This document shows, one piece after another, positions 1-8,532 of a stretch of 64,000 bases of DNA. Source of the stretch: SZUA-309 sp965230005 (GTDB lineage: Bacteria; Pseudomonadota; Gammaproteobacteria; Pseudomonadales; Azotimanducaceae); NCBI GenBank assembly GCA_965230005.1, contig OZ245934.1, forward strand, positions 3,534,001 through 3,598,000. The letters are read 5' to 3'. Under the pieces are notes generated by a model. It was not told the origin of the DNA, searched no databases, and saw only the letters and a list, made by a program, of their open reading frames with translations. Both the position numbers and the translations under genes were made by a program. How positions within the stretch are numbered: the stretch's first letter is position 1; every line of letters begins with the position of its first letter.

Positions 1-30
1 GCTCATTCGCACGGAAGGCTATCAGGGACC

Positions 31-1263
31 ATGAACGAACCGGCAATCGACGGCGGCCGCCTCTGGGCAAGCCTCATGGACATGGCGCAGCTTGGCGCCA
101 CACCCGCCGGCGGCTGCAACCGCCAGGCGCTTACGGAAACCGACGCCCGCGGCCGCGCGCGCTTCAGGCGCTGGGCGGAGGCCATCGGCTGCACCGTGCA
201 CACAGATGCCATCGGCAATCTTTTCGCCCGACGGGAGGGCACGGACCCCGGCGCAGCCGCCATTCTCCTCGGCAGCCACCTCGACACCCAGCCAACCGGC
301 GGTAAGTTCGACGGGGTTTATGGGGTGCTGGCCGGTATCGAGGTGCTCCGCACCCTCGAAGACCTGGAACTGCGAACCCGCTCGCCCATCATTGTGGCTT
401 CCTGGACCAACGAGGAAGGCGCCCGTTTCCCGCCGGCAATGATGGGCTCCGGAGCCTGGGCCGGAGAATTCGATCTCGAAACCACCTATGCCACTACCGA
501 CAAAGACGGCATCACGGTCCGCGAAGCCCTGACCGCCATCGACGCGCTCGGCGACGCCCCAGCCGCCCCCTTTCCGGTAAAGGGGGCCTTCGAACTGCAC
601 ATCGAGCAGGGTCCGATTCTCGAAGCCGAGCAGAAAACGATCGGGGTGGTCACCGGCGTTCAGGGTATCCGCTGGTATGACCTGATCCTGACCGGTAAAC
701 CCTGCCACGCGGGTCCGACGCCCATGGAAGTGCGCGAAGATCCCGTGCAGACCCTGGCGCGATTGCTGACTGCGCTCTATCCCATTGCCACAGACCACGC
801 GCCCTGGGGCCGCGCTACCGTCGGCGACCTTGTTACGGAGCCCGGATCGCGGAACACCGTGCCGGAGCGCCTTCGCGTGACCGTGGACCTGCGCCACCCG
901 GACGAGACCGTGCTGGAGATCATGCACGAGCGTCTCCACGCACTCTGCGATGCAGAGAACGACGAAGGCGCGGTGCAGGTGGCACTCGAAGCCATCTGGC
1001 ACTCACCGGCCATTCGTTTCGACGACGGGTGCCTCGAGGCAATCCGCAGCGCTGTGGAACGGACCGGCGAGGCCGCTATGGACATCGTCAGCGGCGCCGG
1101 TCACGACGCCGTTTACGTTTCCCGCGTCGCCCCAACGGCCATGATATTCATCCCCTGTCGGGACGGCCTGAGCCACAACGAGGCTGAGTACGCGGCACCG
1201 GAGGACATCACCGCCGGGGCCAACGTGCTGTTGAACGCGGTGCTGGCGCTCGATGCCCGCTGA
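31..1263 (+). CDS. M20-family Zn hydrolase (N-carbamoyl-L-amino acid hydrolase / allantoate amidohydrolase type)
   Basis: A 410-residue binuclear-metal amidohydrolase, the normal length for the HyuC/AmaB/AllC group. The metal ligands expected of the family are visible: His83 and Asp94 (GSHLDTQ and the following GKFDG), the NEEG pair Glu128-Glu129, His190 (ELHIEQG) and His382 near the C-terminus (GLSHNE). The insert between the two halves of the catalytic domain is the dimerisation lid. Family members hydrolyse the ureido or amide bond of N-carbamoyl amino acids, ureidoglycine-type compounds or beta-ureidopropionate; the sequence alone does not decide the substrate. The protein has no signal peptide and should be cytoplasmic. 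It ends 26 bp before a convergent gene, so no operon partner is visible in the window. Confidence 0.88.
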   Translation: MNEPAIDGGRLWASLMDMAQLGATPAGGCNRQALTETDARGRARFRRWAEAIGCTVHTDAIGNLFARREGTDPGAAAILLGSHLDTQPTGGKFDGVYGVLAGIEVLRTLEDLELRTRSPIIVASWTNEEGARFPPAMMGSGAWAGEFDLETTYATTDKDGITVREALTAIDALGDAPAAPFPVKGAFELHIEQGPILEAEQKTIGVVTGVQGIRWYDLILTGKPCHAGPTPMEVREDPVQTLARLLTALYPIATDHAPWGRATVGDLVTEPGSRNTVPERLRVTVDLRHPDETVLEIMHERLHALCDAENDEGAVQVALEAIWHSPAIRFDDGCLEAIRSAVERTGEAAMDIVSGAGHDAVYVSRVAPTAMIFIPCRDGLSHNEAEYAAPEDITAGANVLLNAVLALDAR

Positions 1264-1288
1264 CGGAACGCCAGCGCCCGACTGACGA

Positions 1289-2224
1289 TCAGGATGTGGA
1301 AGCCAAGGCCTCGCGGCGGCTCAGTATGGCGTCGAGAGTGCCTCGATGATCGCCCACGAGACGCAGGACGACGTGCTCGGCGCCGGCATCTACATAGGCT
1401 TTGAGAAAGGCGAGCACCCGTTCCACCGGACCGCCGCAACAGGCCTGCACGCTGCGCATCACTGCTGCCGGCACGCTGTAATAGTCTTCGAGGTAGGCGT
1501 CGATGGCGGCTTCCGCCAGGTCTTCGTCGTCCATGACGGCGACGGTGACGTAGAGTGCCGTGGTGACGGGTTCGCTGCCCCGATGCGACAGCAGCGATTG
1601 CCGTCGCTCCGAAAAGGTCTCCACGTCCGGGCCGAGGGGTAACCAACCATCAAAATGAGCCGCCGTACGTTTCAGGCCTGCAGCGGACCCGGTGCCGATC
1701 CAGATCCGCGGGCCGCCGGGACGATAGGGCACGGGAGCAAGACGTTGCTCCTTCAGCTGCCAGCGACCTTCCCAACTCACCGGCTCCCCGGACCAGAGCG
1801 CCCGCATGAGACGGAAACCTTCCATGAAGCGCCCGACCCGTTTTTCGAAAGGCACCCCGGCCGCTTCGAATTCCGCATGGATCGGCGGCGCATCGGCGGC
1901 GATCCCGGCGCCAACAATCAGGCGCCCTTCAGACAGCTGATCCAGAGTCGCCAGCTGCTGAGCGAGCACCACCGGATTTCTCAGCGCCGGCAGCAGCACG
2001 GCAGTCCCGAGCTCGACCTCGTCGACGGCTGTTGCGAGTCCGGCGAGCAGCGTCAGCGGATCGTGCCGCGGCCGGGCCGTCAGCGAATCGCCGATCCAGA
2101 GCGAATCGATCCCCAGATCGGCGGCTTCGCGACCGGCATCGATGAGCGCACGAGCCCCGTGCTCGCCGCGCATGACCGTCTCCCGGGTCGGGATCAGGTA
2201 ACCGAGTTTAGGCGCGGCACTCAA
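1289..2224 (-). CDS. LLM-class (luciferase-like) flavin-dependent oxidoreductase
   Basis: 311 residues matching the bacterial luciferase-like monooxygenase fold: an early beta-strand KLGYLIPTRE, the LWIGDSL segment, a strand containing ELGTAVLLPALRNPVVLAQQLATLD, RLIVGAGI, and a late GGPRIWIGTGSAAGLKRTA segment that in the family binds the flavin phosphate. Such enzymes use FMN or F420 and act on varied substrates, so the reaction cannot be named. The start is TTG at 2224, and the TTGA overlaps the stop of the upstream dehydrogenase gene, so translation is probably coupled. A start further in would remove the conserved first strand. Context suggests a role next to the PQQ dehydrogenase, for example on an aldehyde or alcohol product, but that is inference. 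Confidence 0.85.
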   Translation of the reverse strand: MSAAPKLGYLIPTRETVMRGEHGARALIDAGREAADLGIDSLWIGDSLTARPRHDPLTLLAGLATAVDEVELGTAVLLPALRNPVVLAQQLATLDQLSEGRLIVGAGIAADAPPIHAEFEAAGVPFEKRVGRFMEGFRLMRALWSGEPVSWEGRWQLKEQRLAPVPYRPGGPRIWIGTGSAAGLKRTAAHFDGWLPLGPDVETFSERRQSLLSHRGSEPVTTALYVTVAVMDDEDLAEAAIDAYLEDYYSVPAAVMRSVQACCGGPVERVLAFLKAYVDAGAEHVVLRLVGDHRGTLDAILSRREALASTS

Positions 2225-4437
2225 TCGCCCGTCGCCGCCTCAGCTTCGGCTTCGGCCTCCGCCTTGTCGATCAGCGCCCTGGAGATCACGTACTGGCGGA
2301 TGCGCTCGGCATCTTCCACTGTGATCACATCGGCAAACCCTGCCATGCCGCCGGCGGAGAGCACACCGTCGAGCACGATCTCCTTGAAGATTTCGTGTTT
2401 GGCCGAAGTCATCAGGCGCAGATCCGGCAGCACGCCGCCGGAGCGGGCGTTACCCCCGTGACAGCCGCTACAGACGAGGTTGTACATCTGTTCGCCGCGG
2501 AGTAGATCGTCGGCAGACGCCGTCAGCGGCGGCTGCTCGGGAATGGAGCGATCAAGAATCCTCGGCTCCTCGAGCGCCAGATCGGCACCGAGCTTGAACG
2601 CGAGCAGCTTGCCGAAATTGCCATACTTCTGGGCCGCCGTTTCGTTGGTCTCGCCGATGAAATTCTCCACCGCACCTGTACCCGCGAGAATCGCCAGGTA
2701 CTGCTCACCATCTACCGAGTAGGTAATCGGCGGCGCGAGCATCGAGATGAAGGTATTGAAGGTCCAGAGCTTCTCGCCGCTGTCGCTGTCGTAGGCACTC
2801 AGGTAGCCAAGGCCATCTCCCTGAAAGACCAGCCCACCGGCCGTGGCGAGCACACCACTGTTCCAGTAGTGCACGTGATCCACAGACCAGAGCTCCTCAC
2901 CGCTGACGGGATCGAAGGCTTTCAGATAACCCTTTGAATCCGGCGCCTGATCTTCGAGCTCAGCCGCCAGGATCGATGCGTTCTTCATGTCGATGCCGAG
3001 ATTCGCCGTGCCGGGATTGCGCTTGTACACGCCTGTTTCCTTGAACTCCGCATCCAGAGAATAAAGAAATGGGAAGTCCTGAGCCGGCATATAGACGATA
3101 CCCTTCGACTCATCGAAGCTCATGGCCTGCCAGTCATGGCCCCCCAGCGGCCCGGGTAACACCCACTTGGCTTCTTCGGAAAAGTCCTTCTCCGGGTTTT
3201 CCACCGGCCGGCCCGTGGTCATGTCCACATGGGTGGCCCAGGTGGTGGTGACGTACGGGTGCGCACGCAGCAGCTCGCCGGTCTGCCGATCTATGACGTA
3301 GAAGAATCCGTTTTTCGGCGCCTGCATGAGCACCTTGCGGGCTTTGCCGTCGACCTCGAGATCTGCGAGCGTCATGTCCTGCACGGCCGTGTAGTCCCAG
3401 TTGTCGCCAGGGACGGTCTGGTAATACCAGTTCATCCGCCCCGTATCCGCATCAACGGCAACGATGCTGGCGAGAAACAGATTGTCGCCGCCACCCGGCG
3501 AGCGGATGGCCCGGGTCCAGGGGGCGCCGTTGCCGACGCCGAGGTACACCTGATCAAACTCGGGATCGTAAACGATGGCGTTCCAGACCGTGCCACCGCC
3601 GCCGATCTCCCACCACTGACCGCCCTTCCAGGTCTTTGCCGCAAGCTCCATTTCCGGGTGCTCAAAAGGTTTGGACGGATCCCCGGGGACCGTAAAGAAA
3701 CGCCAGATTTCCTCACCGGTTGCCGCGTCATAGGCGGTAACATAGCCGCGCACACCGAACTCAGCGCCTCCGTTGCCGATGAACACTTTTCCCTTGGCCG
3801 CCCGCGGCGCACCGGTAATCGCATAGTTGCGCTCCGGGTCGATGATCGTATTCACCTCCCAGACTTTCTCACCGTTGGTGGCGTTGATGGCCACGAGGCG
3901 CCCGTCCAGCGTGGCGACATAAACGTTACCTTGATAGACGGCAACGCCACGGTTGATCGGCCCGCAGCAGGCTCGTCGCAGATACTCCCGGGGCACGGCC
4001 GGATCGTAGCGCCAGCGTTCTTCTCCCGTTGCCGCGTCTACGGCATGCACGATGGACCAGGTGGACGTGAAGAAGAGGGTGCCATCCACCACAATCGGCG
4101 TAGCCTCGAGGGCCCGATTGGTCCCGAGATCGACGGCGAAGGCGAGCCCCAGACCCTCAACGGATTCCCGGTTGATCTGCGTGAGCGACGAGAACCGCTG
4201 TTCCCGATAGTCGAGGCCGTGGGCCAGCCAGTTTTCCGGCTCGGCGCCGGCGTTGTTGATGCGCTCATCGTCGATGAGGCCAATGGCTGCATCAGGCGCA
4301 ACTGATGCCTCGGCAGCGGTTTCCGCTCCAGCACCCCCTTCCGATGGCTGTTCCGGCGGTGTTTCAGCCGAACAACCGAGGAGCAGTGCGCTCCCTGCCA
4401 GACTCATAACGAGCCAGGACACGATAGAACCCTTCAT
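2221..4437 (-). CDS. Lipoprotein PQQ-dependent quinohemoprotein alcohol dehydrogenase
   Basis: 738 residues from an ATG at 4437 preceded by a GGGGGGAG ribosome site. The longer in-frame start at 4578 would add 47 residues and bury the signal. Residues 1-22 form a lipoprotein signal with lipobox LLLGC (Cys22), followed by an acidic Glu/Ala/Pro linker. The eight-bladed PQQ propeller follows, with the vicinal cysteine pair Cys157-Cys158 (ACCGPINRGVA) that packs on PQQ, and the active-site GDNWDY segment (Asp345-Asp348). A C-terminal cytochrome c has CSGCH at 656-660 and a likely distal Met698 (GGMAGF). This is the layout of type II quinohemoprotein alcohol dehydrogenases, here membrane-anchored. 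It oxidises alcohols or aldehydes in the periplasm and passes electrons through its own heme. No PQQ biosynthesis genes are in the window. The C-terminus is an unusual Ala-Glu repeat. Confidence 0.9.
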   Translation of the reverse strand: MKGSIVSWLVMSLAGSALLLGCSAETPPEQPSEGGAGAETAAEASVAPDAAIGLIDDERINNAGAEPENWLAHGLDYREQRFSSLTQINRESVEGLGLAFAVDLGTNRALEATPIVVDGTLFFTSTWSIVHAVDAATGEERWRYDPAVPREYLRRACCGPINRGVAVYQGNVYVATLDGRLVAINATNGEKVWEVNTIIDPERNYAITGAPRAAKGKVFIGNGGAEFGVRGYVTAYDAATGEEIWRFFTVPGDPSKPFEHPEMELAAKTWKGGQWWEIGGGGTVWNAIVYDPEFDQVYLGVGNGAPWTRAIRSPGGGDNLFLASIVAVDADTGRMNWYYQTVPGDNWDYTAVQDMTLADLEVDGKARKVLMQAPKNGFFYVIDRQTGELLRAHPYVTTTWATHVDMTTGRPVENPEKDFSEEAKWVLPGPLGGHDWQAMSFDESKGIVYMPAQDFPFLYSLDAEFKETGVYKRNPGTANLGIDMKNASILAAELEDQAPDSKGYLKAFDPVSGEELWSVDHVHYWNSGVLATAGGLVFQGDGLGYLSAYDSDSGEKLWTFNTFISMLAPPITYSVDGEQYLAILAGTGAVENFIGETNETAAQKYGNFGKLLAFKLGADLALEEPRILDRSIPEQPPLTASADDLLRGEQMYNLVCSGCHGGNARSGGVLPDLRLMTSAKHEIFKEIVLDGVLSAGGMAGFADVITVEDAERIRQYVISRALIDKAEAEAEAEAATGD

Positions 4438-4497
4438 ACAGTCTCCCCCCTGCAAAGGCCTCCGGTCCGAAACAGTAACCCACCGGGCAGGGGGAAA

Positions 4498-4515
4498 TGC
4501 AAGCGGGCGCTTGCA
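4498..4515. promoter_or_regulatory. 18-bp palindrome upstream of the PQQ dehydrogenase gene
   Basis: TGCAAGCG and its exact reverse complement CGCTTGCA are separated by 2 bp. The site lies 60-80 bp upstream of the dehydrogenase ATG, in the 118-bp spacer after the propeller lipoprotein gene. The half-site resembles LacI-family operators, although the centre is wider than usual. As RNA on the minus strand it would be a tight hairpin followed by a short T run, so an attenuator is the alternative reading. Confidence 0.45.
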
Positions 4516-4555
4516 GGAAGAGGCCCGCGGCAGGGTCCGCGTGATCGAGGGGATC

Positions 4556-5938
4556 CTAGTCTTCTTCGACCTCGACAATCTTTACGCCGCCGACACCGGC
4601 AGCCACGAACAGATAGTCATTCTCGAATTCGATGTGATTGACGGACTCGAGGTCTCCGAACTGGAGCTGACCGAGCATGGTGATCTTCGGCGACTCACCA
4701 CAGGCGTAGTCTTTGAAGTCCTCCTCCGCGGTCGCCACGTAGACGCCAGCCTCACCGTTGGAGATGAACATCAGATCCTTGTCGACGGCAACCGCATTGG
4801 TGACCACCACCGAAGGGTCCAGGCCGAGGGCGGCGGGATCGGGCCTCGGCACAGAGCCGACGATCTCGCCGGTTTCCAGACAGAGTATCTGCACGCCTGC
4901 CGTTCCGGCTGCGACATAAGCCTGCTCGCCTGCGACATCAAGGGTCGTTTTGGCTTCGGGTACGTCGGCACCTGGAAAACTGAAGCTGTTGATCAGCTCC
5001 ATGGCGCCCCCGGGAAACTCCTCTTCCTCGAAAATCGCAAGCCGGCCGGGCAAGCCTTGCGCGACCACAATGCGTTTGCCGTCTTTATCCCAGGCAACCC
5101 AGCGGGCATCGTCGAGTGCAAGGGAGCCTTCGAGCGCAAGGTTGTTCTGCTCGAAGCCATAAACTTCGCCCGCGCTGCCCGAAGTTGCATAAACCAGATT
5201 GTTCACCCGGATGACGCTCGTGGCGGCGAAGCTGATCAGCGGTTCACGCTGCTGCGTATTCAGACGGAAGCGATCATTTTTCAGTTCCAGCTTGTCGAGG
5301 GCCGCGGGATACGGCACATCCGGACTGTCCGTAGCGGCTGCCGCATAAACCGTGTTGCCCTTTGTTGCGACATGGCTGATGTCCGTGTCGTCGAAGAGCA
5401 CCTGAGACCGCAGGCGCGGCTCATCAGAACTGAAGTCAGTAATGTAATCAATCGCGCCCATACGAAGCGCGCCCTGCTGGTTGTAACTGACGAGCCCTTT
5501 GTCGCCGCCATCGAGCGCAATGGAGGTTGCCTGAAGCGTCTCGCCATTCACGACCGGTGATGCAATCTCCGCCACCAGCGTGAGCTCAATCTCTTCCACG
5601 GCCTGAATGACAGCAGCACGCTCAGGGCTCAAACCGGCCACCGCCTTGTTCGCTGACCCGACGATGTCGCCCAAAGAAAGGGTGCCTACCGCCGTCGGAT
5701 CATCGATCTCGATCACCTCGTCGGTGTAGCTCACCCGCGGATCGAGAAGCTCTGGATTGCTGAAGCTGGCCGCGTTCTCGGTCGTCTCATCGGCACCAAA
5801 GAAAGCCGAGTTGGGATTAAATGCCTGGTACTTCTCGCCGCCGCCGCAGCCCACGGCCAACAGAACCAGGGCGCCATAGAGGGCCGGTCGCCCGATTCCC
5901 CGGAGTGGGGCGTTGGCGGTTTTCGCTGATTGCTTCAC
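4556..5938 (-). CDS. Beta-propeller (LVIVD/YncE-like) lipoprotein
   Basis: 460 residues with a lipoprotein signal: a basic start, a hydrophobic stretch ALYGALVLLAV and a lipobox ending in Cys31 (AVGC), followed by a Gly-rich linker. The rest consists of repeating segments of about 45 residues, such as GAAYVAAGTAGVQILCLE, LMFISNGEAGVYVATAEE and YLFVAAGVGGVKIVEVEE. These match the LVIVD/YVTN type of surface beta-propeller. Such proteins are structural or binding proteins, and no catalytic residues are evident. It sits between the glycosyltransferase gene (64-bp gap) and the PQQ dehydrogenase gene (118-bp gap), all on one strand. Both neighbouring export and electron-transfer proteins are envelope proteins, so an outer-membrane or periplasmic accessory role is likely. 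No specific function can be assigned. Confidence 0.75.
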   Translation of the reverse strand: MKQSAKTANAPLRGIGRPALYGALVLLAVGCGGGEKYQAFNPNSAFFGADETTENAASFSNPELLDPRVSYTDEVIEIDDPTAVGTLSLGDIVGSANKAVAGLSPERAAVIQAVEEIELTLVAEIASPVVNGETLQATSIALDGGDKGLVSYNQQGALRMGAIDYITDFSSDEPRLRSQVLFDDTDISHVATKGNTVYAAAATDSPDVPYPAALDKLELKNDRFRLNTQQREPLISFAATSVIRVNNLVYATSGSAGEVYGFEQNNLALEGSLALDDARWVAWDKDGKRIVVAQGLPGRLAIFEEEEFPGGAMELINSFSFPGADVPEAKTTLDVAGEQAYVAAGTAGVQILCLETGEIVGSVPRPDPAALGLDPSVVVTNAVAVDKDLMFISNGEAGVYVATAEEDFKDYACGESPKITMLGQLQFGDLESVNHIEFENDYLFVAAGVGGVKIVEVEED

Positions 5939-6001
5939 CGTGTTTGTTCCTGATGCACTACCACCTCACCAGGATCGGCCGGAGACTGCTTAACTTAACC
6001 G

Positions 6002-7468
6002 TCACTCTGTGACGCGCGTCACAGTTCCAGCAGGGGCGTCGCCTCGAGGTGCTACCTCAGGCTCCGGGGTCGACCAGCGTGCCGTTCGGTTCATCTCACC
6101 CCAGCGGCCTTTCCGGCCGAGCATCCAGCGCAGTAGACCAAGGAGGCGGAAAAGCGCATTCAGCTGCCGGTACCCGAAGTTCTCGAGTATCGCGACCGCG
6201 AAGAGCGCGACCATGTGCCTGACGCGCGGGTAAATGTGAAAGGAGAGTTCTTCGAGGAGCAGAGCGCTGGTGGACAGCAGAACCCCAAGGCCGATAGCGA
6301 CGAGCATGAAGGCGAGGTAAGCCTCTATGGAGATCCAACCCTGCAGGAAGGCCAGCGCAAAAAACAGGTAGCCACCAACCTCGAGGAGTGGGCCCAGGAA
6401 CTCGAAGAGAAACATGAACGGAAAGGCGAACCAGCTCACCCAGCCGCCCCGAGGATTGAACATCATCCCGAAGTTCATGGTCAGACTTTCCGCGAGGCCG
6501 TGCTGCCAGCGCTGACGCTGATTCTTCAGCGTCTTCAGATCCTCTGGCACCTCGGTCCAGCAGATCGGATCGGGCACGAAGGTGATCCGATAGGGACGCT
6601 TCTCTTTCCGCAGCAGCTTGTGAATGCGGACCACGAGCTCCATGTCTTCGCCAACGGTATCCGTCCGGTAGCCGCCAGCGGCAATGACCGTCTCCTTTTT
6701 GAAGAGACCGAAGGCGCCGGAGATAATCAGCAGCGCGTTGATCGGCGACCAGCCCAGGCGCCCGAAGAGAAACGCGCGCAGATACTCGACCACCTGCAGC
6801 AGCGCCAGCGGGTTTCGCGGCAGCGCAATCTTCTCCATGAATCCACCGCTGACGCGGCAGCCGTTGGCAATGCGCACGGTCCCGCCGCAGGCGACCGTGT
6901 TCGGATCATCGAGAAAGGGCTGGACGATGCGCTGCAGACTGTCGGGCTGCAGCACCGAGTCGGCATCCACACCGCAGTAGAGTGGAAACCGGGCTGCGTT
7001 GATCCCCGCGTTGAGGGCATCGGCTTTACCGCCATTCGCCTTGTCGATGATGCGCAGATTCGGATAGACCCGGGAGCGATAAACCGTCCGTACGGGCTGG
7101 GTCTGCAGTCGAATCCGATAGGCCTCCGGGAAGGGGATCAGCTCGAATTCTTCGATGAGCCTGGCAAGGGTACCGTCGCTCGAGCCGTCGTTGATGACGA
7201 TGACCTCGAACTCCGGATACTTGAGCTGCAGCATGGCCCGGATCGAGCTCGTGATGGTGGCTTCTTCGTTGTAGGCCGGCACGAGGATGCTCGTCGGAAG
7301 CTCGAAATTGGAGTAGACGCTCGGCAGGCTGTCCACGCCCCGGGCCTGCATGTAGCGCCGGAGGCTCGACATGGCGATGACGTTGAGCGCCATGTACCCC
7401 AGATTCAGAAACACGAAGTAGCCGAGAAACACCCACTGCGCTGAATGTATGAACTCTTCCGCGATCAT
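6002..7468 (-). CDS. Processive family-2 glycosyltransferase, membrane-bound (YaiP/PgaC/BcsA-like)
   Basis: 488 residues from the ATG at 7468, which overlaps the stop of the HEAT gene in an ATGA arrangement. An in-frame start at 7609 would intrude deep into that gene. One N-terminal membrane segment (about 10-35) precedes a GT2 catalytic domain with NDGSSDGT (about 93-100), the DxD motif DAD at 168-170, the ED of TVGEDME (274-275) and QRQRW at 317-321. This set marks processive synthases of beta-linked polysaccharides such as cellulose, hyaluronan or poly-GlcNAc. At least three further membrane helices (about 345-372, 383-405, 415-435) would form the export channel. The donor sugar is unknown. 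It is the last of four overlapping genes (regulator, YaiO-like, HEAT, synthase), which suggests a synthase-dependent exopolysaccharide system. Confidence 0.85.
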   Translation of the reverse strand: MIAEEFIHSAQWVFLGYFVFLNLGYMALNVIAMSSLRRYMQARGVDSLPSVYSNFELPTSILVPAYNEEATITSSIRAMLQLKYPEFEVIVINDGSSDGTLARLIEEFELIPFPEAYRIRLQTQPVRTVYRSRVYPNLRIIDKANGGKADALNAGINAARFPLYCGVDADSVLQPDSLQRIVQPFLDDPNTVACGGTVRIANGCRVSGGFMEKIALPRNPLALLQVVEYLRAFLFGRLGWSPINALLIISGAFGLFKKETVIAAGGYRTDTVGEDMELVVRIHKLLRKEKRPYRITFVPDPICWTEVPEDLKTLKNQRQRWQHGLAESLTMNFGMMFNPRGGWVSWFAFPFMFLFEFLGPLLEVGGYLFFALAFLQGWISIEAYLAFMLVAIGLGVLLSTSALLLEELSFHIYPRVRHMVALFAVAILENFGYRQLNALFRLLGLLRWMLGRKGRWGEMNRTARWSTPEPEVAPRGDAPAGTVTRVTE

Positions 7469-8532
7469 CAGAGCGTCTCTTCGGCGATGACCTGTTCGAG
7501 GATGTCGCGGGCATAGCGGTCGCTCTGCGCCGCCTGAATCTCCTGCAGGCGTTCCACGGTCACGAAGGGAAAGTCCGCCAGAGTCTGGGCTGCACGATAA
7601 CGGACCCACCAGCCTTCGTCAGACAGCAGCTCAATGAGGGCCGCTTCGTCTTCCGGCTCACCGATTCGGCCAAGCGCAACAGCCGCAAGCATACGAATGT
7701 GCCAGCGGGAATGACTGACAAGCCGGCGCACAATAGGCAGTTCGCGGGGATTGTCCAGGGTGCGCAGCAGCGCGGTGATGATGTAGTCATCTTCCGAGAA
7801 CTTGAGAAGGCGATGCGTGAGGTCGTCGGCCACCGCGAGATGGCAGGTGTCCAGATAACCGAGCAGGCGGTTCGCCTTCTCCGGCGTTGCGGCGAGGATC
7901 GCTGCAGCCAGCGGCTCTGAAACCGCATCGGGTCCCGCACGGCGGAGAATGGTGGCCACTCGTGCCGGGGGCCAGTCTTCCCGTTCTGCCATGTGCGGGA
8001 TCACGATCGGTAAGGCGAGTTCTGCGTCGATCTGCACCAGCGCACTGGCTGCGAGCAGCGAAAGCAGAGTATTGCGCGATTCCACGAGTTCGCTGATACG
8101 CGACCAGGCCCGATTCTCCCGGAGATGGCCAAGGGTCGCTGTTGCAACGAGTTTGTGCCGAATGGCGCGGCGGTCCAGCATCTTCCAGACCCGCTCATCC
8201 ACGCCCACTTCCCGCGCCAGAGTATTGAGTCGCGACTCCGCGCTGCCGCGGATTGAATCGTGGGTCACGTTCCACTCGTGCAGAAAAAACTCCAGATCCC
8301 GATTCTTCAGGACCGGCAGCGGCTCACTGTTCGCCGACTGATCGCTCACGGCCTCCGCGAGAATGGGCCGCCAGGTTTCGATGAAGGCGCTGTAGCGGCG
8401 CTGCCGGAGCGTGAGCGCTGCACGCAGCAGAAAGGCATAGGCAAGCAGCACCGCTGTTGCGAGCAGCGCAAACTGCCCGGACAGCACCGCAACGCGGATG
8501 ATCGTTTCAGAACTGGCGAGTGAATCCAGCAC
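7468..8532 (-). CDS. Membrane-anchored HEAT-repeat protein
   Basis: 354 residues. An N-terminal hydrophobic helix (about 13-38) is followed by a basic stop-transfer segment and a cytoplasmic domain of alpha-helical repeats. The HEAT/PBS-lyase pattern is clearest near the C-terminus, with HIRMLAAVALGRIGEPEDEAALIELL and then WWVRYRAAQTLADFP. HEAT repeats are protein-binding scaffolds and have no catalytic activity of their own. The gene starts 26 bp inside the end of the YaiO-like gene and overlaps the glycosyltransferase start by one codon position, so all three are translated as a unit. A plausible role is an inner-membrane scaffold coupling the synthase to the outer-membrane exporter or to the response regulator; that is inference from position. 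Confidence 0.8.
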   Translation of the reverse strand: MLDSLASSETIIRVAVLSGQFALLATAVLLAYAFLLRAALTLRQRRYSAFIETWRPILAEAVSDQSANSEPLPVLKNRDLEFFLHEWNVTHDSIRGSAESRLNTLAREVGVDERVWKMLDRRAIRHKLVATATLGHLRENRAWSRISELVESRNTLLSLLAASALVQIDAELALPIVIPHMAEREDWPPARVATILRRAGPDAVSEPLAAAILAATPEKANRLLGYLDTCHLAVADDLTHRLLKFSEDDYIITALLRTLDNPRELPIVRRLVSHSRWHIRMLAAVALGRIGEPEDEAALIELLSDEGWWVRYRAAQTLADFPFVTVERLQEIQAAQSDRYARDILEQVIAEETL

